DNA of 64,000 nucleotides from VAZQ01 sp963821505. Its GTDB lineage: Bacteria > Pseudomonadota > Alphaproteobacteria > Rhizobiales > Xanthobacteraceae. The stretch is taken from contig CAWGEH010000004.1 of assembly GCA_963821505.1 (NCBI GenBank), positions 310,001 to 374,000 of the forward strand, in the 5' to 3' direction. Positions 17,780-26,549 of the stretch are shown piece after piece (the stretch's first letter is position 1; each line of letters begins with the position of its first letter). Below the pieces are notes generated by a model that was not told the DNA's origin, searched no databases, and was given only the letters and a program-made list of their open reading frames with translations. The position numbers were made by a program, and so were the translations under genes.

Positions 17780-19549
17780 TCATCTCTTGGCCCCTCGCTG
17801 CGCGTTTCCTCGTTGCGATCTTATCGCATCTTGCGCGCGTTGGGTCGCGGCCTGATTGATGCTGAGATCATCGCGCAGCACCACGCCATAATCCTCGCGC
17901 GCCGATGCGCTGGAAATGAACTCTTCCTCCACGTCCGCGCGCACCGCTGCCGGGTCGCGTTCGAGTGGATCGCCCCAGCCGCCGCCGCCGCCGGTGCGCA
18001 CGATCACTTCGGCATTCACCGGCACCGGGTGGTGCGCCCCGCCGACGACGCGGAATTCGCTCTCGCCTGGTTCGCGCAGGAGATACATGCCGTATTCGCC
18101 CGGCTTGCCGCCCCACAGGCCCCAGGGCGGGCACTGGCCCCGCCGCACCAGCTCGAAATTCCATTTGCCTTCGACCAGGTTGCGTACCCGCATATCGATG
18201 CCCAGCCCGCCGCGATATTTGCCGGCGCCGCCGGAATCGGTGCGCAGGCTGCGGCCTTCCACCAGCACCGGGCATTTGAGCTCGATCCCTTCGATCGAGC
18301 CGTTGCGAACGTCACCCTGGCATACCGAAACCGTGCCGGACTCACCGTCTTCGAACGGCCGGCCCCCCCAGCCGCCGCCTTCGATGCTTTGCACCACGAA
18401 GCGCCGGCCGGTCACGGGGTGTGTGCCGAAGAACACCACCGCGCCGCCGAGAAGGCCATGATGGCCCGCCGGCACCCGCTCCGGCATGGCCGGGGCGAGC
18501 GCGGCGACGATGGTATCGACCACCATCGGCACGATCATGCTCCAGGTCGACATCGGCGCGGGAAAGCGCGCCATCATGATATTGCCCTCGGGAATGATCA
18601 CTTCGAGCGCGCGGAACGAGCCCTCGTTGACCGGCTCGAGCGGGGCGGTGAGCGCCTTGTAGGCGACGCGCGCGCCCGCGAGCGTACGTGAATTGATCGC
18701 CGCGCGGCGCTCCTGCGAGCAGCCGGAGAGATCGATGGTCATCGACCCTTTGGCGATGGTGACCTTGGCGTGGATGGGTACCGGCTCGCCGCGGGTGACG
18801 CCGTCCTCGTCGAGCGCGGCTTTGGCTTCATAGATGCCGTCGGTGAGCCCCGACACCACGTTGCGGCATTTGGCTTCGGTCTCGTCGAAGATCTTCGCGA
18901 TGGCGCCGAGAATGGTGTCGCGGCCATATTTGCCGAACAGCTCATCCATGCGCCGCGCCGCCAGCCGGCAGGCCGCCATTTGCGATTTCATGTCGCCGAG
19001 CGAGGATTCCGGAAAACGGATGTTGTCCTTGAGCACGCGGTAGAGCGTGTCGTTGAGCTTGCCCGCTTCGTAGATCTTGAGCTGATCGAGCTGGAGCCCC
19101 TCCACCCATGGATCGGGAACCGTCGGGCCGGCGCCGAAGCCGGTGCTCATGCCGCCGACGTCGATCCAGTGCGCCCGCACCATGGCGAACATCAAGAGCT
19201 CGCCCTCGCGAAAATAGGGCATGTAGATGACGACGTTGTTGAGATGCTGGCCGGCGACCGCCTGATGATTGGTGATGATCACGTCGCCGGGCGCGAAGCC
19301 GTCCCGGCCGTAACGTTTCATGCCGTCGGTAATGATCACGCCGAGATCGGCGACGAAATGCGATACGCCGCCGACATTCTGGCAGATCAATTCACCCTCG
19401 GTGTTGACCAGTGCGGTGCAGAAATCGCGAACCTCGTAGATCATCATGTTGTAGGAGGTGCGCTGCAGATCGGCCGCCATCTCGTTGGCAACCGCGGGCA
19501 GCGCGTTGCGGATGACCTCGAGGGTGACGGGGTCGAGCTTGGCGGTCAT
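17780..19549 (-). CDS. hyuB: hydantoinase/oxoprolinase subunit B (HyuB), second copy
   Basis: 589 residues from ATG 19549 (MTAKLDPVTLEVIRNALP). A longer frame to 19669 exists, but its extra residues translate the GC-rich palindrome upstream. Family features are the EMAADLQRTSYNMMIYEVRDF lead, GDVIITNHQAVAGQHLNNVVIYMPYF near residue 100, and the C-terminal RTGGGGGWGDPLERDP loop. It works with the HyuA encoded at 19743-21779. The downstream importer and catabolic genes on the same strand suggest that this HyuAB pair feeds a pathway of its own, separate from the pair at 5709-9598. Confidence 0.88.
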   Translation of the reverse strand: MTAKLDPVTLEVIRNALPAVANEMAADLQRTSYNMMIYEVRDFCTALVNTEGELICQNVGGVSHFVADLGVIITDGMKRYGRDGFAPGDVIITNHQAVAGQHLNNVVIYMPYFREGELLMFAMVRAHWIDVGGMSTGFGAGPTVPDPWVEGLQLDQLKIYEAGKLNDTLYRVLKDNIRFPESSLGDMKSQMAACRLAARRMDELFGKYGRDTILGAIAKIFDETEAKCRNVVSGLTDGIYEAKAALDEDGVTRGEPVPIHAKVTIAKGSMTIDLSGCSQERRAAINSRTLAGARVAYKALTAPLEPVNEGSFRALEVIIPEGNIMMARFPAPMSTWSMIVPMVVDTIVAALAPAMPERVPAGHHGLLGGAVVFFGTHPVTGRRFVVQSIEGGGWGGRPFEDGESGTVSVCQGDVRNGSIEGIELKCPVLVEGRSLRTDSGGAGKYRGGLGIDMRVRNLVEGKWNFELVRRGQCPPWGLWGGKPGEYGMYLLREPGESEFRVVGGAHHPVPVNAEVIVRTGGGGGWGDPLERDPAAVRADVEEEFISSASAREDYGVVLRDDLSINQAATQRAQDAIRSQRGNAQRGAKR

Positions 19550-19601
19550 TGCGCAGTCCCCGTCGAGAGGAGGTGCCACCTCGCTGCCTGCCGTGGCCTG
19601 C

Positions 19602-19712
19602 TCCCTCCCCCCTTGTGGGGGAGGGGTGGGGAGGGGGGTCGTAGTTGTTGCGCGAAACGCGTCCGCCAACTTCGACCCCCACCCCTAACCCCTCCCCACA
19701 AGGGGGAGGGGA
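19602..19712. repeat. nested palindromic element, about 110 bp
   Basis: A C-rich arm with CCCCTTGTGGGG-type sequence near 19603-19640 is mirrored by CCCCTCCCCACAAGGGGG around 19690-19711, ending the 194-base gap between hyuA and hyuB. The composition and size resemble the element at 17609-17709, although the arms differ in sequence. Confidence 0.7.
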
Positions 19713-19742
19713 ACCGAGAGTGCTCGGCATTCCTCACCATCA

Positions 19743-21779
19743 TCACGCCGCCCCCACCGTGATGATCAGCTCGCCCGAGGGCGCAACGGTCAGGGTATCC
19801 TGCTCGAACAGAACCGTCGTGGTGCCGTACTCCTGGATGAGCGCGGGGCCGGCGATCTTGGCTCCGGCGCCGAGCGTTTCGCGCTCATAGACCGGGCAGG
19901 GCAACGCCTTGCGCGCGTTGCTGAAATAGACCTCGCGCTGCCGAAAGGGTTTCGCCCGCTCGCCCTCGACGAGGCGCGGAAAGCTCGGCTTCGGGCGCTT
20001 GCCGATCATGGCGAGCCGGATATTGACCATCTCGACCGGCTCGTCGGGCGAGTGGTGGGCGTAGCGGTGCTCATAGAGCGCGTCGAACGCAACCCTGATG
20101 CCGGCGCGGTCTGCGCGCTCGATCTGCGCCAGGCTCACCGGCACCTGCAGCGTGAATTCCTGACCGACATAGCGCAGATCGAGGTGGATCTGACGCTCCG
20201 CGTCCGCTGCATGGCGCAGGCTCGCGGTCGCTTCCGCGACCATCTCGTGATGGATCTTCGCCAGCGTTGCGAAGTCGACAGTGGCGAGATCGGAATAGAA
20301 CGTGCGGATGAAGTCATGCCGCTCGTCGGCCAGCAGCATGCCCAGCGCGGAGAAATGCGAGGGAAACAGAGGTACCACGACCTTGGGGATGAACAGCTCG
20401 CGCGCGATCGCCACCACATGCAGCGGGCCTGCCCCGCCCGATGCCACGAGCGCGAAATCGCGCGGATCATAGCCCTTGGCTACCGACACCTCACGCACGG
20501 CGAGCGACATCTTGGCGATGGCGATTTCGACGATGGCCTGCGCGGCGGCGATGGTGTCCATCTTCAAGGGATCGGCGATTTTTTGCCTGATGCCGCGCCG
20601 AGCAGCGTCGGCGTCGAGCTGCATCTGTCCGCCGAGAAAATTGGCGGGATCGAGCCGTCCGAGCACCACATTGGCGTCGGTGATGGTCGGCGCGCTGCCG
20701 CCGCCGCGATAGCAGATCGGGCCGGGATCGGCGCCGGCGCTCTGCGGCCCGACCTTGAGCGCGCCCACGTCGTCGAGCCAGGCGATCGAGCCGCCGCCGG
20801 CGCCGACTTCGACCACGTCGATCATCGGCAGCATCACCGGATGCCCGCTGGCATAGCCGCCGACGTAATAGCCGGGCGCCATGGTCGGCTCGCCGTCGCG
20901 AATGAGGCTCGCCTTCGCGGTCGTGCCGCCCATGTCGAAGGAGATGACGTTGGCGGAGCCGAGCGCCTGCCCGACCTGCGCCGAGGCGATGATGCCGCCG
21001 ACCGGTCCCGACTCCATCATGGCGGCCGGCCGTTCGGTCGCAATCTCAGGGGTCATCACGCCGCCGTTCGAGCGCATGATCGAGAGCGCGCCGCGAAAGC
21101 CGATGGCGCCGAGGCTGGCATTCAAGCCTTTGACGTAGCCGCCGACCTTCGGCCCGATATAGGCATTCACGACCGTCGTCGACATCCGCTCGAACTCGCG
21201 ATATTCGCGCAGGATCTCGTGCGAGAGCGAGAGATAGGCATCGGGCATGGCGGCGCGGATCATCTCCCCGGCGATGCGCTCGTGCGCGGGATTGACGTAG
21301 GAGTGGAGGAAACAGACCGCGACCGCCTCGACCCCTTCCTCCGCGAGCGCGCGGCAGGCTTGCGCGATCCCGGCGCGATCGAGCGGGGCGTGCACTTCGC
21401 CCGAGCTGAGCAGCCGCTCGTCGACCTCGCGCGTGAGATGGCGCGGCACCAGCGGCCGGTGGCGGTGAAAGAGCAGGTTGTAGGCTTCCGGTCGGTTGCC
21501 GCGGCCGATGATGTACACGTCGCGCGTGCCACGGGTGACGACGAGGCCCGTCTTTGCGCCATTTCGTTCGATCAGCGTGTTGATCGCGATGGTCGAGCCG
21601 TGGATCAGCTCGTCGATGGCGGCAGCGGAAAGGCCGCTCTTGCGGATGCAGTCGATCACACCCTGCCCGAGTTGTGCGGGGATGGTGAGGCTCTTGGCCT
21701 CGATGAAGCGGCCGGCCGCGTCGTCGAACCCGACGAGATCGGTGAAGGTGCCGCCGATATCGATGGCAACGACGATCAC
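19743..21779 (-). CDS. hyuA: hydantoinase/oxoprolinase subunit A (HyuA), second copy
   Basis: 678 residues from GTG 21779, placed nine bases after GGGAG; a TTG at 21788 is also in frame. The nucleotide-binding motif IDIGGTFTDLVGFDD opens the protein. SFDMGGTTAKASLI (about residue 280) is the second phosphate loop, and the conserved VEVGAGGGSIAWLD and FALVASGGAGPLH segments follow. Length and domain order are normal. It is the first gene of the minus-strand run that ends at 9613, and it is divergent from a Bug-type binding protein, with a 161-base shared upstream region. Confidence 0.88.
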   Translation of the reverse strand: MIVVAIDIGGTFTDLVGFDDAAGRFIEAKSLTIPAQLGQGVIDCIRKSGLSAAAIDELIHGSTIAINTLIERNGAKTGLVVTRGTRDVYIIGRGNRPEAYNLLFHRHRPLVPRHLTREVDERLLSSGEVHAPLDRAGIAQACRALAEEGVEAVAVCFLHSYVNPAHERIAGEMIRAAMPDAYLSLSHEILREYREFERMSTTVVNAYIGPKVGGYVKGLNASLGAIGFRGALSIMRSNGGVMTPEIATERPAAMMESGPVGGIIASAQVGQALGSANVISFDMGGTTAKASLIRDGEPTMAPGYYVGGYASGHPVMLPMIDVVEVGAGGGSIAWLDDVGALKVGPQSAGADPGPICYRGGGSAPTITDANVVLGRLDPANFLGGQMQLDADAARRGIRQKIADPLKMDTIAAAQAIVEIAIAKMSLAVREVSVAKGYDPRDFALVASGGAGPLHVVAIARELFIPKVVVPLFPSHFSALGMLLADERHDFIRTFYSDLATVDFATLAKIHHEMVAEATASLRHAADAERQIHLDLRYVGQEFTLQVPVSLAQIERADRAGIRVAFDALYEHRYAHHSPDEPVEMVNIRLAMIGKRPKPSFPRLVEGERAKPFRQREVYFSNARKALPCPVYERETLGAGAKIAGPALIQEYGTTTVLFEQDTLTVAPSGELIITVGAA

Positions 21780-21940
21780 GCTAGCCAACTCCCAGCCTCG
21801 GGCGCGTTGCGCGCTTCAAGGGCATGACATGCAGATTGCGCGGGATTGCCGCATCGCACCGACCATAGGCAGGCGCCAGAAAATCAGCGATACTTCGACA
21901 AAAGGCAAGGACCCCAAGAAAACCCCAAGGAGACCGGCGA

Positions 21941-22913
21941 ATGCGGGCATGGCTTGCGGCTGTGATGGTGATGAGTTCTGGCCCCTGTCGCGGCGGCCGC
22001 GCAGGGGGCGAGTTATCCGACCAAACCGGTGACGATCATCGTGCCGGCAGCGCCCGGTGGGGTCACCGATGCGCTGGGGCGCACGCTGGCGCAACGCTTC
22101 ACCGAAGCCTGGGGTCAGCAGGCCATCGTCGAGAACAAGCCGGGCGCCAACAACCAGATCGCGGCGGAATACGTCACCAAGGCCGCGCCCGACGGCTATA
22201 CGCTGTTCATCGGGCCGGAGGTGACCTTCGTGGTCAATCCGAGCCTCTATGCGAAGCTGCCCTATGATCCAGTCAATGGCTTCACCCCGATCTCCGGCCT
22301 CGTCACCATCAACCACGCGCTGATCGTCAACCCAGCGCTGCCGGTGGATAACGTGAAGGAACTCATTGCCCTCGCCAAGCAGAAGCCGGGCGAGATCAAC
22401 TACGGGACCTTTGGCGTCGGATCGAGCGGTCATCTCAATATGGAGTTGTTCCAGGCGCTGTCCGGCACGAAATTGCAGGCGGTCCACTACAAGGGAGCAA
22501 CGCCGGCATTGACCGATGTGGTGGCCGGCCACATCCAGATGATGTTCATCAGCGTCGGCAGCGCGGTGCCGCAATGGAAGGCGGGCAAGGTCAAGCTCAT
22601 CGCCGTCGGTGCCGGCAAGCGCGTGGTGTTGCTGCCCGAGGTGCCGACGGTCGCGGAGAGCGGATTGCCGGGCTATGAAGCGGTCTCGTGGTTCGGTCTG
22701 TTCGGACCCCCGGGCGTGCCCGCCGATATCGTGGCCAAGATCAACTCCGAAGTGCGGAAGATTTTCGCCGATCCCGAGATCAAGAAGAGCTTTCTCGAGC
22801 GGCAGTATTTCGAATCGATCGCCGGCACGCCGGAGCAGCTCGCGGCTTACATCAAGTCCGACGAGCCAAAATGGCGCAAGGTGATTCACGACGCCAAGGT
22901 GAAGGCGGAGTGA
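21941..22913 (+). pseudogene. Bug/TctC-family tricarboxylate-type binding protein, frameshift in signal peptide
   Basis: The start at ATG 21941 has AAGGAG eight bases upstream and begins a signal peptide (MRAWLAAVMVMSSG). The frame is then lost. From about 21986 another frame reads VAAAAQGASYPTKPVTIIVP and continues as a complete Bug protein with VENKPGANN, PDGYTLF and VHYKGATPAL. Dropping one C from the CCCC run at 21982-21985 restores a protein of about 323 residues. The body is otherwise undamaged, so this may be a sequencing error. If the frameshift is real, the first in-frame methionine (22029) would give a protein without an export signal. No TctA/TctB membrane genes are nearby. Confidence 0.82.
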
Positions 22914-22941
22914 TACGGAATCGTGCGCGACGGACTCGCGC

Positions 22942-24396
22942 TCACCGCTCGCGCAAGGTCTCCTGGCGGTAGCGCAGCAGCGGCGACAAGAGATAGCTCA
23001 GGATCCTGCGCGATCCGGTCTTGATTTCCACGGTCACTGCCATGCCGGGTGATAGATTGACCATCCGGTCGTCGATCTGCATTTTGGTGCGGTCGAGCGA
23101 AATGCGCGCGCTGTAGTTCAGCTCCTGGCCCTTCGGCTCGCTGGTTTCGTTCTGCGTCCCCAGCGCCCGGTCGTTGGAGCGGTCCTGTTGCCGGTCGCGG
23201 ATGACGGCGTCCTGCGAGACGCTGAGCACCTGGCCGTGCAGGAGGCCGTAGCGGGTGAAATTGAAGGTGTCGATCTTGATCTCGGCTTCTTGCCCGGGGT
23301 GGACAAAGCCGATGTCGCGGTTCGACACCATGGCCTCGATTTCCAGCCGGCTGTCGCTCGGTACGACCACCAGCAGGGACTGCGCAGGCGTGACAACGCC
23401 GCCGACCGTATGGATCGCGAGCTGCTGCACCACGCCGTCCACGGGAGCGGTCAGCTGCTGAAGCCTGGTCTTCTGCTCGGCCTTGATCAGGTCCTGGGCG
23501 AGCCCGTTCGCCTTCTGCTCGGCCTTGGCGAGTTCGTCGGAGAGTGTGCGCCGATATTCGGCCACCGCCTGGCCGCGCGTCTCGCGAATCGCGGCCACGG
23601 CCGCCTCCGCTTCGCGCAGATGGCTCTTCTGAACGCTGAGTTCCTCTTGTTGTTCGACCAGCAGCTGGAGGGTCTCGAAATAGGTGAGCTTCGAGCCCAA
23701 CTCCTTGTCCATGAGCGTCTTGCGGATGTCGACGCGCGGCTGGATGACCGGAATCATCGTCTCGAGCTTGTGGATGGTGGCCGCGGTCGTGGCTTGCTCG
23801 GCCTCCTTCTGCGCCTGCTGACGGGCGAGCGCGGCGATCTTGGCGCGGTGCTCGGTCACTTGGTTGAGCAAAAGCTGACGCTGGGTGCTGATCAGTGCCG
23901 GGTCTGCATCGGCAGGCGGCGTGAAGTCGGCCACAGGATCGTCCCCGCCGGCGAGCGCCGCGCGCAGCCGCGCGATGTTGAGCTGCTCGGCGAGGAGGTC
24001 ATTGTGCAGGTGATCGCGTTCCGCCGCGTTTACGGTCGGATCGAGCTCGATCAGCACGTCGCCGGCCTTGACCGCCTGCCCGTCCTGCACCCGGATGGAG
24101 CGCACCACCCCGGTCTCGAACGGCTGGATGACCTTGGTGCGGCCGCTCGGCACGATCTTTCCGGTCGCCGACGCAACGATGTCGATCGTGCCCCACCAGG
24201 CCCACACCAGCGCCGCGCAGAACAGCAGGATGATGGTGGCCCCGATCGTACGTCCGATCGGCGACGGCGGCGTTTCCACGATCTCGAGCGCGGCCGGCAG
24301 GAACGCCAGCTCTTCGCCGCGCCGCGCGTGCGCACGCCGGAACGGGATGACGCGCCGCATCGGCTCGGCGGGCGCGGCGGGTTCAGCCGACTTCAT
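22942..24396 (-). CDS. hlyD: type I secretion membrane fusion protein (HlyD family)
   Basis: 484 residues from ATG 24396 (MKSAEPAAPAEP). After a cytoplasmic tail of about 55 residues comes one transmembrane helix, IGATIILLFCAALVWAWWGTI, then the lipoyl-like half IVPSGRTKVIQPFETGVVRSI. A long coiled-coil region rich in Glu, Gln and Lys follows (residues about 125-320), then the second lipoyl/beta-barrel half with PVDGVVQQLAIHTVGGVVTP. This is the periplasmic adaptor linking the ABC exporter to an outer-membrane TolC-type channel. Its start overlaps the true end of the exporter gene. No TolC gene is in the window, so an unlinked one must serve. Confidence 0.92.
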   Translation of the reverse strand: MKSAEPAAPAEPMRRVIPFRRAHARRGEELAFLPAALEIVETPPSPIGRTIGATIILLFCAALVWAWWGTIDIVASATGKIVPSGRTKVIQPFETGVVRSIRVQDGQAVKAGDVLIELDPTVNAAERDHLHNDLLAEQLNIARLRAALAGGDDPVADFTPPADADPALISTQRQLLLNQVTEHRAKIAALARQQAQKEAEQATTAATIHKLETMIPVIQPRVDIRKTLMDKELGSKLTYFETLQLLVEQQEELSVQKSHLREAEAAVAAIRETRGQAVAEYRRTLSDELAKAEQKANGLAQDLIKAEQKTRLQQLTAPVDGVVQQLAIHTVGGVVTPAQSLLVVVPSDSRLEIEAMVSNRDIGFVHPGQEAEIKIDTFNFTRYGLLHGQVLSVSQDAVIRDRQQDRSNDRALGTQNETSEPKGQELNYSARISLDRTKMQIDDRMVNLSPGMAVTVEIKTGSRRILSYLLSPLLRYRQETLRER

Positions 24397-26525
24397 GAAT
24401 CCCTGCCTGCAACCGATGCAACGATGCATAGCGGCCGCCCGTCCTGATCAGCGCGTCATGGGTGCCGTCCTCGACCAGGCGGCCGCGCTCGAGCGTGACG
24501 ATGCGATCCAGTCGCCCGCACGGTCGAGAGCCGGTGCGCGATGACCAGAACCGTCCGCCCCTTGGCGATCTCCTTCATGTTCTGCTGGATGATACGCTCG
24601 CTCTCATAGTCGAGGGCGCTCGTCGCCTCATCGAAGATCAGGATGCGCGGGTCGGTGATGAGCGCGCGAGCAATGGCGATGCGCTGGCGCTGGCCGCCCG
24701 AGAGGGTGGAGCCGCGCTCGCCGACAATCGTGTCGTAGCCTTCGGTCAGCTCGAGGATGAATTCATGCGCTCCCGCGAGCCTAGCCGCCGCGATGACGCG
24801 CTCTATCGGCATGGCCGGGTCGGCGAGCGCGATATTGTCGCGCACCGAGCGGTTGAATAGCACGTTCTCCTGCAGGACGACGCCGATCTGGCGGCGCAGC
24901 CACGCCGGGTCGGCCATGGCGAGATCCATGCCGTCGATCAGGACGCGCCCGCTTTCCGGGACGTAGAGGCGCTGGACGAGCTTCGCGAACGTGCTCTTGC
25001 CCGACCCCGAAGGCCCGACGATGCCGACCATCTGCCCGGCTGGCACATCGAAGGTGACATCGTGCAGGACTTCCTGTCCGTCAATGCGATAGCGGAATGA
25101 GACATGATCGAAGTTGATGTTGCCGCGGATCGCAGGCAGCCGCGCGCGCGCCGCGGTATAGGTCGGTTCGGCAGTCGTGTTGAGGATGTCGCCCAGCCGC
25201 AAGACCGACAGGCGCGCCTGATGAAAGTCCTGCCACATCTGCGCGAGGCGCAGCACCGGCGCGCTCACCCGTCCAGCCAGGATGTTGAAGGCCACGAGCT
25301 CGCCGACCGACAAGTTGCCTTCGATGACCAGCTTGGCACCGAAATAGAGGACGCCGGCGGTGACGATCTTGCTGACGAGCTGCACCACCTGGCTCGCGGT
25401 GTTGCCGAGACTCAGGACCCGGAAGCTCGCGGCCACGTAACCCGCGAGCTGTTCTTCCCAGCGGCGCTGCATCTGCGGCTCGACTGCCATGGCCTTGATC
25501 GTCTCGATCCCGGTCACGCTCTCGACTAGAAAGGCCTGGTTCTCGGCGCCGCGCTGGAATTTCTCGTCCAGCCGCCGCCGGAACAGCGGCGTCGCCCCCG
25601 CCGAGATCGCGATGTAGAACGGCAATGAGCCGAGCACGATCCAGGTCAGCAGCGGCGAGTAGAAGAACATTACCGCCAGGAACACGAAGGTGAAGCACAG
25701 GTCGATGACGAGGGTCAGGGCCGAGCTGGTGAGAAAGTTGCGGATGTTCTCCAACTCGCGCACCCGCGCCACCGAATCGCCGACGCGCCGCGCCTGGAAA
25801 TAGGCCATCGGCAAAGCCAGCAGGTGGTGGAACAGGCGCGCGCCGAGTTCGACGTCGATGCGGTTGGTGGTGTGCGCGAACAGATAGGTCCGCAGGATGC
25901 CGAGAATGGTCTCGAAAATCGAGATCGCCACCAGGCCGATGACCAGCACGTCGAGGGTGCTCAACGCCCGGTGCACCAGCACCTTGTCGATGACGACCTG
26001 AAAGAACAGCGGCGAGACCAGGGCGAACAGCTGCAGGAAGAACGACGCGACCAGCACCTCGCTCAGGAGATGTCGATATTTGTGGATCGCTCCCAGAAAC
26101 CAGGTGATGTCGAACCGGCGCGTGATGTCCGACAATCCGGCCCGGCGGGTCATCAGGATCAGCCCGCCGTCCCAGACCGCGGTGAGCTCGGCCCGCGTCA
26201 TCAAGGTGGGCCGCGACGCCTGCGGCGACTGGACCAGGACCTTGTCGTCGGCCGCCTTGGCGACCACCATGAACCCGCCGTCACGCAGGATCGCGATCGC
26301 CGGCAGGGGCGTCTTGGCAAGGCGAGACCAGTCGGTCCGGTAGGCGCGTGCCTTGAGCCCGAGATCCTTGGCGCACCGGAGCATCTCCGGTACGCCGATC
26401 TTGGTCATTCCCAGCCGGTGACTGATCTGTCCGCGATCAGCCGGAACACCCTGGAAATGCAGCAACGTCACGAGGGCTTCGAGCCCCGGATCGGCTGGTC
26501 TCCGGCTGTCGGGTTCGGTGCTCAC
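24383..26525 (-). CDS. hlyB: type I secretion ABC exporter (HlyB/PrtD type), 3' frameshift
   Basis: About 713 residues from GTG 26525 (GGAG seven bases upstream). Residues 15-140 form a C39-like domain without the catalytic Cys (LLHFQGVPADRGQISHRLG), as in HlyB. A six-helix membrane domain spans about 160-440. The ATPase has Walker A GPSGSGKST, signature TLSGGQRQR, Walker B ILIFDEATSALD and H-loop AHRLSTVR. Just past the H-loop the frame slips (24507-24517): the open frame stops at 24456. Shifting by one base gives the normal ending DRIVTLERGRLVEDGTH to a TGA at 24383, inside the hlyD start. The exporter would recognise the C-terminus of the RTX protein encoded 24 bases upstream. Confidence 0.88.
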
Positions 26526-26549
26526 GGCGCTCTCCGGGGCAACATCGCG

